Source of the DNA: an uncultured Pelagibacteraceae bacterium
GTDB lineage: Bacteria > Pseudomonadota > Alphaproteobacteria > Pelagibacterales > Pelagibacteraceae
NCBI GenBank assembly: GCA_902594405.1
Contig: CACJMB010000004.1
Span: 1-64,000 of the forward strand
Reading direction: 5' to 3'
DNA: 64,000 nucleotides
A model generated the notes under the pieces. That model saw only the letters and a program-made list of their open reading frames with translations, did no database searches and was not told where the DNA came from. Numbering within the stretch: the stretch's first letter is position 1; every line of letters starts with the position of its first letter. The position numbers were made by a program, and so were the translations under genes. This document shows, piece by piece, positions 1 through 8,093 of the stretch.

Positions 1-2322
1 AAGGATTGCATTTTACTTGAGAGAAATGAACTTACCTCAGGATCGTCTTGGCACGCAGCGGGAAATGTTCACGTGATTTCATCTGATCCAAATATTTCTC
101 GGATGATGGCTTACACAATTGGATTATATAAAGAGATTGAAAAAGAGTCAGGTCATTCTGTAGGCTTCAAACCTAGTGGAGGTTTTTATTTAGCTTCAAA
201 TGAAGTGTGGGCTGATTATTTAAAGAGAGAAAGATCAAAAGCAAGATACATGGGGCTAGACCAAGAATTTATTTCTCTTGAAGAAGTAAAAAAGAAACAC
301 CCTTTAATTGATCCGTCTAGATACTTGCTTGCATTATGGGATCCTATTGATGGTGAAGTTGATCCATCAGGAGTTACTTACGCTTTTGCAAAAGCAGCAA
401 AAGTTCATGGTGGAAAATATTACACTCACACAGTTGTTAAGGACACGAAACAAAAAGAGGATGGAACTTGGGATGTCTTTACTGAAAAAGGAAACATCAA
501 TGCTGAAATAGTAATTAATGCGGGTGGTTTGTGGGCAAGAGAAGTTGGACAATTAGCTGGACTTAATCTTCCTGTTCAACCAATGGAGCATCATTATTTA
601 ATCACTGAACCTATTCCAGAAATTGAAGCAATGGGTGATCAAAGATTACCAATAGGAACTGATTTTGAGGGAAATATTTATTTTAGACAAGAAGGAAAAG
701 GGATGTTGCTTGGAACTTATGAACCTAAATCAACACCTTGGAAAGTTGAAGGTACACCAATGAATTTCGGTCATGAATTATTGGAGCCAAAATTAGATAA
801 TATTGAAGATAGATTGGCAATTGGATTTGAGAGAATGCCAGCATTAGAGCGTGCAGGAATAAAAAATATAGTAAACGGTCCTTTTACCTTTGGTCCAGAT
901 GGAAGTCCTCTTATTGGTCCAGTACCAGGAATGAAAAATTATTGGGTTGCAGTTGGTGTAATGGCTGGTTTTTGTCAAGGAGGAGGTGTTGGAAAATGTA
1001 TAGCTGAATGGATTATTGATGGAGAACCCTCAATTGATGTTTGGGCAATGGATGTTGCAAGATTTGGAGATTATGCATCACCTCAATATGGAACCATTAA
1101 ATCCTCAGAAAATTATGAGCGAAGATTTATTATGACTTTTCCAAACGAAACTTTACCAAAGGGAAGAAAACAAAAAACTACTGCACTGTATGATCGTTTT
1201 GTAAATCAAGGTGCTGTTATGGGAGATAGCTTTGGATTAGAAAATGTTTTGTGGTTTGCGAACAATAAAGAAGATGCTCATGAAGAACCTACTATTAAAA
1301 GATCAAGATCACATGACTATGTTTCAAAAGAAGTTATTAATGTAAGAGAAAATGTTGGTTTAATCGAAGTTGCCAACTTTTCAAAACACGAATTCAAAGG
1401 TCCTGATGCTAGAAAATTTTTAGATCACATAATGGCTGGAAGACTTCCAAAAACAGGAAGAATATCTTTATCTCCAATGTTGTCGTATAGAGGAAAATTA
1501 TGTGGTGATTTAACGGTTGCTTGTTTAGATGAAAATGAATTTATGGTATTTGGTTCTGGAGCTGCTCAAGAAATGCATAGACGTTGGTTTGAGAGTCACA
1601 TAGATAAATTTAATTTAAGTTATTCTAATAGATCTGATGAGTATCATGGTTTGTCTATTGCAGGACCAAATTCAAGGAAAGTTTTGGAAAAAATTGTAAG
1701 AGATGATGTTTCAAATGAAAAATTTAAATTTAGAGATTCTAGAAGAATGTTTGTGGGTGGAGTTCCAGCTATAATAAATAGAATTTCATTTACTGGCGAA
1801 CTCGGTTATGAAATTTATGTAGCACCTCACTATCAACTAAAACTTTATGAAGAATTAATGGAAGCTGGAAAAGAATTTAATATTAAACCTTTTGGCGGAA
1901 GAGCATTAATGTCAATGAGGTTGGAGAAAAATTGGGGAGCTTGGACTTTAGATTATAGACCTGATTTTACTGCAAAAGAGACAGGCTTAGATGCTTTTAT
2001 AAATTGGGACAAAGATTTTATTGGTAAAGAAAGTGCACAAAAGGAAAATTCTTCAAATAAACTCGTACCATTAATTGTTGAAACAAATGAAATTGATGTA
2101 ACAAATAATGAAGCCGTCTTGAATGGAGATCAAAGTATTGGCTATGTAACTTCAGGTGGGTTTGCTCATTTTGTAAACAAAAGTGTAGCGTTTACTTTTG
2201 TTGATCAAAAAAACATTAAATCTGAAAATAAAATTCAAGTAGAGATAAATGGAGATTTATTTAATTGTTCAATTATTAAAGAACCACTTTATGATCCAAG
2301 TGGTCAAAAAATGAGAAGCTAA
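1..2322 (+). CDS. Dimethylglycine/sarcosine dehydrogenase-like FAD oxidoreductase with GcvT domain (5' partial)
   Basis: Probable demethylating flavoenzyme that oxidises an N-methyl group of dimethylglycine, sarcosine or a related amine, passing the C1 unit to tetrahydrofolate. The frame is open from base 1: a GTG at 73 is possible, but the 24 codons before it encode SGSSWHAAG, the motif whose His carries covalent FAD in the DMGDH family, so the true start lies outside the window. The N-terminal half is a DAO-type FAD domain. The second half is a GcvT/aminomethyltransferase domain with GELGYEIYV. It is paralogous to the gene at 10788-13220, sharing SGS(S/T)WHAAG, the GPDGSPLIGP-like FAD segment and the GcvT tail. 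The stop overlaps the next start by one base (TAATG). Exact substrate cannot be read from sequence. Confidence 0.88.
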   Translation, partial: KDCILLERNELTSGSSWHAAGNVHVISSDPNISRMMAYTIGLYKEIEKESGHSVGFKPSGGFYLASNEVWADYLKRERSKARYMGLDQEFISLEEVKKKHPLIDPSRYLLALWDPIDGEVDPSGVTYAFAKAAKVHGGKYYTHTVVKDTKQKEDGTWDVFTEKGNINAEIVINAGGLWAREVGQLAGLNLPVQPMEHHYLITEPIPEIEAMGDQRLPIGTDFEGNIYFRQEGKGMLLGTYEPKSTPWKVEGTPMNFGHELLEPKLDNIEDRLAIGFERMPALERAGIKNIVNGPFTFGPDGSPLIGPVPGMKNYWVAVGVMAGFCQGGGVGKCIAEWIIDGEPSIDVWAMDVARFGDYASPQYGTIKSSENYERRFIMTFPNETLPKGRKQKTTALYDRFVNQGAVMGDSFGLENVLWFANNKEDAHEEPTIKRSRSHDYVSKEVINVRENVGLIEVANFSKHEFKGPDARKFLDHIMAGRLPKTGRISLSPMLSYRGKLCGDLTVACLDENEFMVFGSGAAQEMHRRWFESHIDKFNLSYSNRSDEYHGLSIAGPNSRKVLEKIVRDDVSNEKFKFRDSRRMFVGGVPAIINRISFTGELGYEIYVAPHYQLKLYEELMEAGKEFNIKPFGGRALMSMRLEKNWGAWTLDYRPDFTAKETGLDAFINWDKDFIGKESAQKENSSNKLVPLIVETNEIDVTNNEAVLNGDQSIGYVTSGGFAHFVNKSVAFTFVDQKNIKSENKIQVEINGDLFNCSIIKEPLYDPSGQKMRS

Positions 2323-2948
2323 TGGCTCAAAAAGACGTAGGAAACAAAATTCCAATTTATAAACTTAAAACCACAGATGAAGTTATGAAGTACTACGATG
2401 AGTGGGGAGACAAAGATAAATATAATAAAGACATGGTTGATTGGAACTACACAGGCCCAAAGGAAACCGTAGCAACTTTCAATAAGCACGAAAATAATAA
2501 AGATACGCTAATCTTTGATGCAGGCTGTGGAACAGGTCTAGTTGGAGTTGAGTTAAAAAAATATGGTTTTAAAAATTTTCATGGAGCTGATTTATCTCAA
2601 ACTTTATTAGATACAGTTCCAAAAGATCTTTATCAAAAATTAGTTAAAGTTGATTTAAACCAACCAATAGAAGCTGAGGATAATTTTTATGGTGGAGTGA
2701 TGTGTGTTGGTACGTTTACATTTGGCCATGTAAAACCAAACGCTTTAGATGAGTTTATAAGAATAACAAAACCAGGTGGATTAGTTTGTTTTACTATAAA
2801 CGAAGGTATTCACGAAGAGTATGGTTTTGATAAAAAAATTGATATACTAATAGATAGTAAGAAATGGGAAAAAATAGAATTTTTTAAATCTGATTATATT
2901 GCAAGCAAAGATGTTAATGCATGGTTAGGATTATATAGGGTAATATGA
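2322..2948 (+). CDS. Class I SAM-dependent methyltransferase
   Basis: Small Rossmann-fold methyltransferase of 208 residues. Motif I is DAGCGTGLVG near residues 65-74, followed by an acidic residue after strand 2 (HGADLSQ) and a post-motif region with KPGGLVCF. These are typical of the methyltransferase type 11/12 families. It starts one base inside the preceding dehydrogenase stop and ends in an ATGA overlap with the M24 gene, so it is probably translated with both. The substrate is unknown; the context of N-methyl and possibly S-methyl metabolism suggests a small metabolite, which is inference. Confidence 0.85.
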   Translation: MAQKDVGNKIPIYKLKTTDEVMKYYDEWGDKDKYNKDMVDWNYTGPKETVATFNKHENNKDTLIFDAGCGTGLVGVELKKYGFKNFHGADLSQTLLDTVPKDLYQKLVKVDLNQPIEAEDNFYGGVMCVGTFTFGHVKPNALDEFIRITKPGGLVCFTINEGIHEEYGFDKKIDILIDSKKWEKIEFFKSDYIASKDVNAWLGLYRVI

Positions 2949-4180
2949 GGTTTAATAGAAAAATAGCTCCAGAATTTAAACCTAGACAAAGTTTTATAAC
3001 TAAAAAAAGATTAAGAGAAGATGAAATTGATTTTGATAAATTAAGATCATACCGATTAGATAGAGTAAGAAAAGAATTAGAAAAAAATAATTTAGAAGCT
3101 TGTATTTTATTTGATCCAGTAAATGTTCGATATGCTTTAGATACTTTAAACATGAGTGTTTATAATATGCATAATCTTACCAGATATTGTTTTGTACCAG
3201 TTAATGGTCCAATAATTCTTTATGAATATTTTAATTGTGAAAAATTATCTGAAGGATTAAATCTTATAGATGAAATTAGGCCAGCAATAACCTGGGATTA
3301 TTTTAGTAACGGTGATCAATCAGAAGCACAATTACAAAAATGGGTTAATGAGGTTAAAGATTTATCTAAATCATATTTTAAATCAAGAAAAATTGCTATC
3401 GATGTTTTAAATGGTCCTGCAGTTGTAGCTTTAAATAAAGAAGGTATTGAAGTTGTAGATGCAAAATTAATTTTAGAACAAGCAAGAGTCATAAAATCAT
3501 CTGATGAAATTAAATGTATGAGATCAGCAATAGATGTTGCTGAAATGGGCATTGTTAAAATGAGAGAGCAATTAAAACCAGGAATGACTGAAAACGAATT
3601 ATGGTCAATTCTTCATCAAACAAACATAGAAAATTATGGGGAATGGATTGAGTGTAGATTGTTAGCATCAGGAGAAAGAACAAATCCTTGGATGCAAGAA
3701 TGTGGAAACAAAGTTATTCAAGATGGTGAACTAGTTGCTTTTGACACAGACATGGTAGGACCCTATGGATACTGTGCAGATATTTCTAGAGCATTTGTTG
3801 TTGGAAATAAATTTAATGATGAACAAAAGAAACTTTATTCAATGGCTGTTGAACAAATAGATTACAATTCAAGACTAATTAAAGATGGTTTATCTTTTAA
3901 AGAATTCACAGAAAAATCTTGGGTTTTGCCAGAGGATTATTATCCAAATAGATATTCTGTAATGGTGCATGGAATAGGTCTTTGTGATGAGTGGCCAGCG
4001 ATTAGATATCCAACAGATGGTGGGGAACGTGGTGGAACGTTTCAAAAAAATATGACAATAACAGTTGAGAGCTATATAGGTAAAGTAGGTGGCAAAGAAG
4101 GTGTTAAGCTTGAGCAACAATACCTAATTGGTGAAAATGGACTTGAATTAATGTCCCATCATCCGTTAGAAGACATTTAA
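2945..4180 (+). CDS. M24-family metalloprotein resembling DMSP lyase DddP
   Basis: Protein of 411 residues with the creatinase/aminopeptidase P (M24) pita-bread fold. Apparent metal ligands are D267, D269, D279, H342, E375 and E390. The segments GEWIECRLLASG, RTNPWMQECG and HGIGLCDEWP, including D348 six residues after the metal His, closely resemble my memory of DddP, the M24 enzyme that cleaves dimethylsulfoniopropionate to DMS and acrylate. Ordinary prolidases differ at these places. Spacing between ligands also fits DddP. Alternatives are a creatinase-like or Xaa-Pro-dipeptidase-like enzyme, since it sits beside a sarcosine/DMG dehydrogenase. An AcuI-type acrylyl-CoA reductase is encoded at 18108-19109. 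ATGA and TAATG overlaps couple it to its neighbours. Fold is certain; substrate is not. Confidence 0.8.
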   Translation: MRFNRKIAPEFKPRQSFITKKRLREDEIDFDKLRSYRLDRVRKELEKNNLEACILFDPVNVRYALDTLNMSVYNMHNLTRYCFVPVNGPIILYEYFNCEKLSEGLNLIDEIRPAITWDYFSNGDQSEAQLQKWVNEVKDLSKSYFKSRKIAIDVLNGPAVVALNKEGIEVVDAKLILEQARVIKSSDEIKCMRSAIDVAEMGIVKMREQLKPGMTENELWSILHQTNIENYGEWIECRLLASGERTNPWMQECGNKVIQDGELVAFDTDMVGPYGYCADISRAFVVGNKFNDEQKKLYSMAVEQIDYNSRLIKDGLSFKEFTEKSWVLPEDYYPNRYSVMVHGIGLCDEWPAIRYPTDGGERGGTFQKNMTITVESYIGKVGGKEGVKLEQQYLIGENGLELMSHHPLEDI

Positions 4181-4590
4181 TGAAAATTATTTTAGTTATG
4201 GGTTTACCTGGAGCTGGTAAAACAACTCTAGCAAATGAAATGGCTCCACTATTAAATGCTAAAAGACTGAATGCAGACGAGGTAAGAAAAGCTGCAAACG
4301 ATTGGGATTTTTCTGAAGAAGGAAGGGTAAGACAGGCAAAAAGAATGGCTGAGGCAGCTTTAAAATTAAAAGCAGAAGGTCATTATATAATTGCAGATTT
4401 TATTGCACCAACTCCCGAAGCAAGAGGTTTGTTTCCAGCAGATTTTAGAGTGTGGGTAGATACAATTAAAAAAGGAAGATTTGAAGACACAAATCAAATG
4501 TTTGTTAATCCTAAGAATTTTGATTTTCACGTAACAACTCAGGATGCAAAAAATTGGGCACCAAAAATAGTAGAGGAGATAAAAAAATGA
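4180..4590 (+). CDS. Short P-loop kinase, adenylylsulfate-kinase-like
   Basis: A 136-residue P-loop NTPase. Walker A is GLPGAGKTT at residues 8-16, followed by NADEVR and a second-strand aspartate region (IIADFIAPTPEAR) as in the APS-kinase/gluconate-kinase group. It is clearly shorter than usual APS kinases of about 200 residues. No sulfate-activation partner such as ATP sulfurylase is nearby, so true APS kinase activity is doubtful. The start overlaps the M24 stop (TAATG) and the stop overlaps the nucleotidyltransferase start (ATGA). The kinase plus nucleotidyltransferase pair may phosphorylate and then nucleotidylate one metabolite (inference). Confidence 0.75.
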   Translation: MKIILVMGLPGAGKTTLANEMAPLLNAKRLNADEVRKAANDWDFSEEGRVRQAKRMAEAALKLKAEGHYIIADFIAPTPEARGLFPADFRVWVDTIKKGRFEDTNQMFVNPKNFDFHVTTQDAKNWAPKIVEEIKK

Positions 4591-4961
4591 CACACCAATG
4601 GGATAACAAAAAACCAACAGCACAAATGTTAGGAAGATGGCAACCTTTTCACGATGGACATTATACTTTGTTTAAAGAAATTATTAAAAAAACTGGACAA
4701 GTTTGTATTCAAATTAGAGATGTACAAGGTGTAGATGATAATCCTTTTGATTTTGAAACAGTAAAAAAAAATATTGAAGACAGATTAAATCCTGAATTTA
4801 AAGGACAATTTAAAATAATGTTAGTACCTAATATTACAAACATTTGTTATGGTAGGGGAGTTGGATATAAGATTGAGGAAATAGTTTTGGATGAAGAAAC
4901 TCAAAAAATCTCAGCAACTAAGATAAGAGCAAAAATGAGAGAAGAAGGAAAGTTAAAATAA
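4587..4961 (+). CDS. HxGH nucleotidyltransferase (cytidylyl/adenylyltransferase family)
   Basis: A 124-residue protein of the nucleotidylyl-transferase superfamily. GRWQPFHDGH near the N-terminus carries the HxGH ATP/CTP-binding motif, and ISATKIR near the C-terminus matches the ISxTxxR motif. A TTG-initiated extension to 4554 is possible, but the ATG at 4587 forms an ATGA overlap with the kinase stop and places GRWQPFHDGH where family members have it. Family members make CDP- or ADP-activated metabolites or NAD. Alongside a small P-loop kinase this resembles a split NadR-like pair, or the kinase/cytidylyltransferase pair of phosphoramidate capsule synthesis. Neither comparison fixes the substrate. 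Confidence 0.78.
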   Translation: MTHQWDNKKPTAQMLGRWQPFHDGHYTLFKEIIKKTGQVCIQIRDVQGVDDNPFDFETVKKNIEDRLNPEFKGQFKIMLVPNITNICYGRGVGYKIEEIVLDEETQKISATKIRAKMREEGKLK

Positions 4962-4967
4962 AATTAA

Positions 4968-5819
4968 ATGAACGATAGACTTAAGACTATTGTAGATTTA
5001 GAAAAATATCCAATAAACGATTTAAATTCACCAATAATTAAAAATCTAGTTAAAAAATGTAAAGAAGAACTGGATCAACATAGTTGTTCAACAATTCCAA
5101 ATTTTATTTTACCTAAATCACTTAAGGTAATGAATTCTGAGTTAGAAAAACAATTAGACGAAGTTTATATGTCTAAAGAGAGTATAAATGCTTATTTGTA
5201 TGCAAAGGATGATCCCTCATTACCAAAAGAACATCCAAAAAGAACTTTTATGAATAGATACAATGGATATTTAAATTCAGATTGTTTTCCAAAAGATTCT
5301 GAGATGAAATATCTTTATGAAACAGAGGAGCTTTTAAAATTTGTATCTGCTTGCTTAGGTGTTTCTCCTATTTATAGATGGGCAGATCCTTTAGCATGTC
5401 ATGCGTACAATGTTATGAAACCAGATGGAGTACTCCCATGGCATTTTGATAGTTGTGAATTTACACTTAGTTTAATGATCCAAAAACCTGAGAAGGGTGG
5501 AGTATTTGAGTATTGTCCAAATATTAGAGAACCTGGAAATGAAAATTTCAAAGAAGTGCAAAAAGTTATAGCAGGAGATAGAACTAGAGTAAGACAATTG
5601 AAGTTAGAGCCAGGGGATTTACAAATATTTAAAGGTAGATTTACATTGCATAGGGTAACAAAAGTTGAAGGCCAAAAATCAAGATATATGTGTATTCCAG
5701 CTTATGTTTTAGATCCATGGAGAGTAAACACCCCAGAACATTCCAAAGCTATTTATGGCAAAGTTTTACCAATTCATATAGAAAGAAATCAGGCCAGATC
5801 CGATGGATTAACTGATTAA
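4968..5819 (+). CDS. Fe(II)/2-oxoglutarate-dependent dioxygenase, uncharacterised
   Basis: A 283-residue double-stranded beta-helix oxygenase. The iron triad is visible as H159-x-D161 (WHFDSCEF) and H228 (TLHRV), with R239 as the likely 2-oxoglutarate carboxylate anchor. A GGVFEYCPNIR segment and EPGDLQIFKGR precede the distal His. These resemble the ArpA/BesD-like group of hydroxylases and halogenases. The aspartate in HxD argues for hydroxylation; halogenases of this group carry Gly or Ala there. It lies 6 bases after the nucleotidyltransferase and its stop abuts the next ATG. The substrate is unknown. Confidence 0.82.
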   Translation: MNDRLKTIVDLEKYPINDLNSPIIKNLVKKCKEELDQHSCSTIPNFILPKSLKVMNSELEKQLDEVYMSKESINAYLYAKDDPSLPKEHPKRTFMNRYNGYLNSDCFPKDSEMKYLYETEELLKFVSACLGVSPIYRWADPLACHAYNVMKPDGVLPWHFDSCEFTLSLMIQKPEKGGVFEYCPNIREPGNENFKEVQKVIAGDRTRVRQLKLEPGDLQIFKGRFTLHRVTKVEGQKSRYMCIPAYVLDPWRVNTPEHSKAIYGKVLPIHIERNQARSDGLTD

Positions 5820-6599
5820 ATGACTAGTAACATTAAAATTAAAAAAATTAACAACGAAGTTTCGTCAATTATTATTGATGAACCAAAAACTTATAATTCT
5901 TTATCATTCAAAAATCTTTCAGATTTATTAAAGGCATTAAAAAAATTAGACGCTGATAAAAAAGTTAAAGTAATAATATTAGAGGGTGCTGGTAAGGGAT
6001 TTAGCGCAGGACACAATTTAAAAGAAGTTAGAGGTTTAAAAAAGAGAGATAAATATTTAAAATTATTTAATCTTTGTTCAAAAGTAATGCTTCAGATTGT
6101 TGAAGGTAGGAAACCTGTAATTGCTAAAGTTCATGGAGCAGCATTTGCAGCTGGATGTCAATTGGTTGCAAGTTGTGATTTAGCTTATAGTACTAAGGAT
6201 GCGTTGTTTGCTACTCCCGGCGTAAATATTGGTTTATTTTGTAGTACACCTATGGTTGCTGTCAGTAGAAAAATAAACCGAAAACCAATGATGAAAATGT
6301 TATTAACCGGAGAACCTATCAACGCAAATTATGCAAAAGAAATAGGGTTGATAAATGATAATTTTTCAAAAGCTAAACTAAATAATGAAGTTTTAAAAGT
6401 AGCAAACAAAATTGCTTCAAAATCCAACTTAACAATAAAAATTGGAAAACAAGCTTTTTATAAACAATTAGAAATGCCGTTAAGTAAAGCTTACGCTTAT
6501 ACAAGTAAAATGATGACCCTTAATATGATGGCAATGGATGCAAGAGAAGGAATTTCTGCTTTCCTCGAAAAAAGGAAACCAAAATGGAAGAATAAATAA
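5820..6599 (+). CDS. Enoyl-CoA hydratase/isomerase-family protein, ECHDC3-like, lacking catalytic glutamates
   Basis: A 259-residue crotonase-fold protein. The CoA/oxyanion segments FSAGHNLKE (about 61-69) and HGAAFAAGCQL (105-115) are present, and the protein ends with the KRKPKW tail typical of ECHDC3 relatives. At the two positions where crotonase has its catalytic Glu residues, 20 residues apart, this protein has Q114 and G134. Classical hydratase chemistry is therefore unlikely; isomerase, thioesterase or a non-catalytic role is possible. It directly follows the 2OG dioxygenase and shares one base with the next gene. Confidence 0.85.
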   Translation: MTSNIKIKKINNEVSSIIIDEPKTYNSLSFKNLSDLLKALKKLDADKKVKVIILEGAGKGFSAGHNLKEVRGLKKRDKYLKLFNLCSKVMLQIVEGRKPVIAKVHGAAFAAGCQLVASCDLAYSTKDALFATPGVNIGLFCSTPMVAVSRKINRKPMMKMLLTGEPINANYAKEIGLINDNFSKAKLNNEVLKVANKIASKSNLTIKIGKQAFYKQLEMPLSKAYAYTSKMMTLNMMAMDAREGISAFLEKRKPKWKNK

Positions 6600-6784
6600 T
6601 GATAAAGAATGTTTTAATAGTTGTTTTTATTATTGTTGGTATGTTTGTAATTTATAATTTTAAAGATCATAATCAAAAAAGAGCAATAGATGCATGTATT
6701 GCTGGAAGCCAAAAATTAGAAAAACCAATGACAGTTCCTGAAGCTAAAATATTTTGTGAAGAAAAAATTAAAAATAATAAATGA
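6599..6784 (+). CDS. Small single-pass membrane protein, unknown function
   Basis: A 61-residue protein with one N-terminal hydrophobic helix (about residues 4-20), then a short polar domain with two cysteines (AIDACIAG and KIFCEE) about 20 residues apart. Topology suggests an anchored periplasmic tail that could form a disulfide, which is inference. It overlaps its upstream neighbour (TAATG) and its downstream neighbour (ATGA), supporting real translation. No family recognised. Confidence 0.6.
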   Translation: MIKNVLIVVFIIVGMFVIYNFKDHNQKRAIDACIAGSQKLEKPMTVPEAKIFCEEKIKNNK

Positions 6785-7215
6785 GCGATATTAAAGAAAT
6801 TCTTTCTAAATATAAATCAATTGCAATGGTTGGAGTTAGTAACGATACCACAAAAGCATCAACAATTGTTATGAAATATATGCAAAAATATGGATTTAAG
6901 GTTTATCCTGTTAACCCTAGAGCCGCAGGTCAAAAAATTTTAGGAGAAGAAGTTTTTGCTACAATATCTGATATTAAAGATCAGGTTGATATAGTAGATG
7001 TTTTTAGACCATCAAAAGAAGTTTATGCTATTGCCGAAGATGCAATTAAGATAGGGGCTAAAGTTTTATGGTTGCAGCTTGGTATTAGAGATGAGAAGGC
7101 TAAAGATCTAATGGAAAAAAATAATATAGAATACGTAGACAATAAATGCACCAAAATGGAATATCAAAAATATTTTTTGAAAATTAGACCTGCTTTTCCA
7201 GCACTTAGTAATTAA
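6781..7215 (+). CDS. CoA-binding domain protein (YccU family)
   Basis: A 144-residue stand-alone CoA-binding Rossmann domain. SIAMVGVSNDTTKAS near residues 13-27 and YPVNPRA near 43 match the succinyl-CoA-synthetase-alpha-type CoA-binding fold of the YccU group. Members are widespread; their role is poorly defined, with CoA sensing or protein CoAlation proposed. A cysteine (NKCTK) lies near the C-terminus. It is coupled through ATGA to the preceding small membrane protein and abuts the YeeE-like gene. Confidence 0.85.
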   Translation: MSDIKEILSKYKSIAMVGVSNDTTKASTIVMKYMQKYGFKVYPVNPRAAGQKILGEEVFATISDIKDQVDIVDVFRPSKEVYAIAEDAIKIGAKVLWLQLGIRDEKAKDLMEKNNIEYVDNKCTKMEYQKYFLKIRPAFPALSN

Positions 7216-7635
7216 ATGAATATAGTAAACTTCACACCTTATTCTGCTTTAACAGGAGGAATAATTATAGGTTTCGCAGTAGCAATTTTCTTTTATTTTA
7301 ATGGAAGACTGGTTGGCATAAGTGGGATTGCAAGCAATGCTCTTACAGAAGAAAGAAATAGACTAGATAATATATTATTTTTGATTGGCCTAATCATAGG
7401 ACCTATTATTTATACTTTATTTAAACAAGAGCAGATAAGTATTTCTATTTCAAACTCGTACCTATTACTTATGTTTGCAGGACTTTTAGTTGGAATTGGA
7501 ACAAGGATAAGTGGTGGATGCACAAGTGGTCATGGAATAAGCGGGATAGGAAGATTTTCTGTCAGATCAATTGTTGCAACAATTACATTTATGATTGTTG
7601 GAATAATAACTGTTTATTTAAAAAATAATTTATGA
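7216..7635 (+). CDS. YeeE/YedE-family inner-membrane protein, half-transporter A (PmpA-like)
   Basis: A 139-residue membrane protein with about four hydrophobic helices. GGCTSGHGISGIGRFS near the C-terminus is the cysteine-containing signature of YeeE/YedE (TsuA/PmpA) proteins, which move thiosulfate or other reduced-sulfur units. It forms a pair with the next gene (ATGA overlap), as in PmpA/PmpB split systems. An ETHE1-like persulfide dioxygenase lies at 24889-25572. The transported species is inferred from family only. Confidence 0.85.
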   Translation: MNIVNFTPYSALTGGIIIGFAVAIFFYFNGRLVGISGIASNALTEERNRLDNILFLIGLIIGPIIYTLFKQEQISISISNSYLLLMFAGLLVGIGTRISGGCTSGHGISGIGRFSVRSIVATITFMIVGIITVYLKNNL

Positions 7636-8051
7636 ACAGATTAATATCTTTAATTTCTGGAATTATATTTGGTATTGGCCTTGTAATATCTCAAATGATT
7701 AATCCTGAAAAAGTATTGGGATTTTTAGATTTATTTGGAAATTGGGATCCATCCTTAGCTTTTGTTATGATTGGAGCATTAATAATATCATCACCAATGT
7801 TTCATATAATAAAGAAAAGAGAAAAACCAGTATTAGCGAATGAATTTAATTATTCAAATAATAAAAATATTAACAAACAACTTATTTATGGATCTGTATT
7901 ATTTGGAGCTGGATGGGGATTAGCTGGCTTATGTCCAGGCCCAGCAATTTCTTCATTAGCCTTATTAAATATTTATTCAATTTTATTTGTAGTATCGATG
8001 TTTGTAGGATTTTATTTAGTTAAGTTGTTAAATCTTAATTCAATTAGATAA
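7632..8051 (+). CDS. YeeE/YedE-family inner-membrane protein, half-transporter B (PmpB-like, DUF6691)
   Basis: A 139-residue membrane protein, the second half of the sulfur-unit transporter pair. It has about four helices and the signature GLCPGPAIS near residues 108-116, with the cysteine conserved in this half. Its start overlaps the stop of half A by four bases, indicating coupled translation of the two subunits. No regulator of the BigR type is next to it. Confidence 0.85.
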   Translation: MNRLISLISGIIFGIGLVISQMINPEKVLGFLDLFGNWDPSLAFVMIGALIISSPMFHIIKKREKPVLANEFNYSNNKNINKQLIYGSVLFGAGWGLAGLCPGPAISSLALLNIYSILFVVSMFVGFYLVKLLNLNSIR

Positions 8052-8093
8052 ATTTCAATAAATCTTTTTTCATATATAATAAAAAATTAAATT

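Noticed and set aside
4554..4586. Longer nucleotidyltransferase starting at TTG
   Set aside because: The ATG at 4587 gives an ATGA overlap and normal spacing to the HxGH motif.
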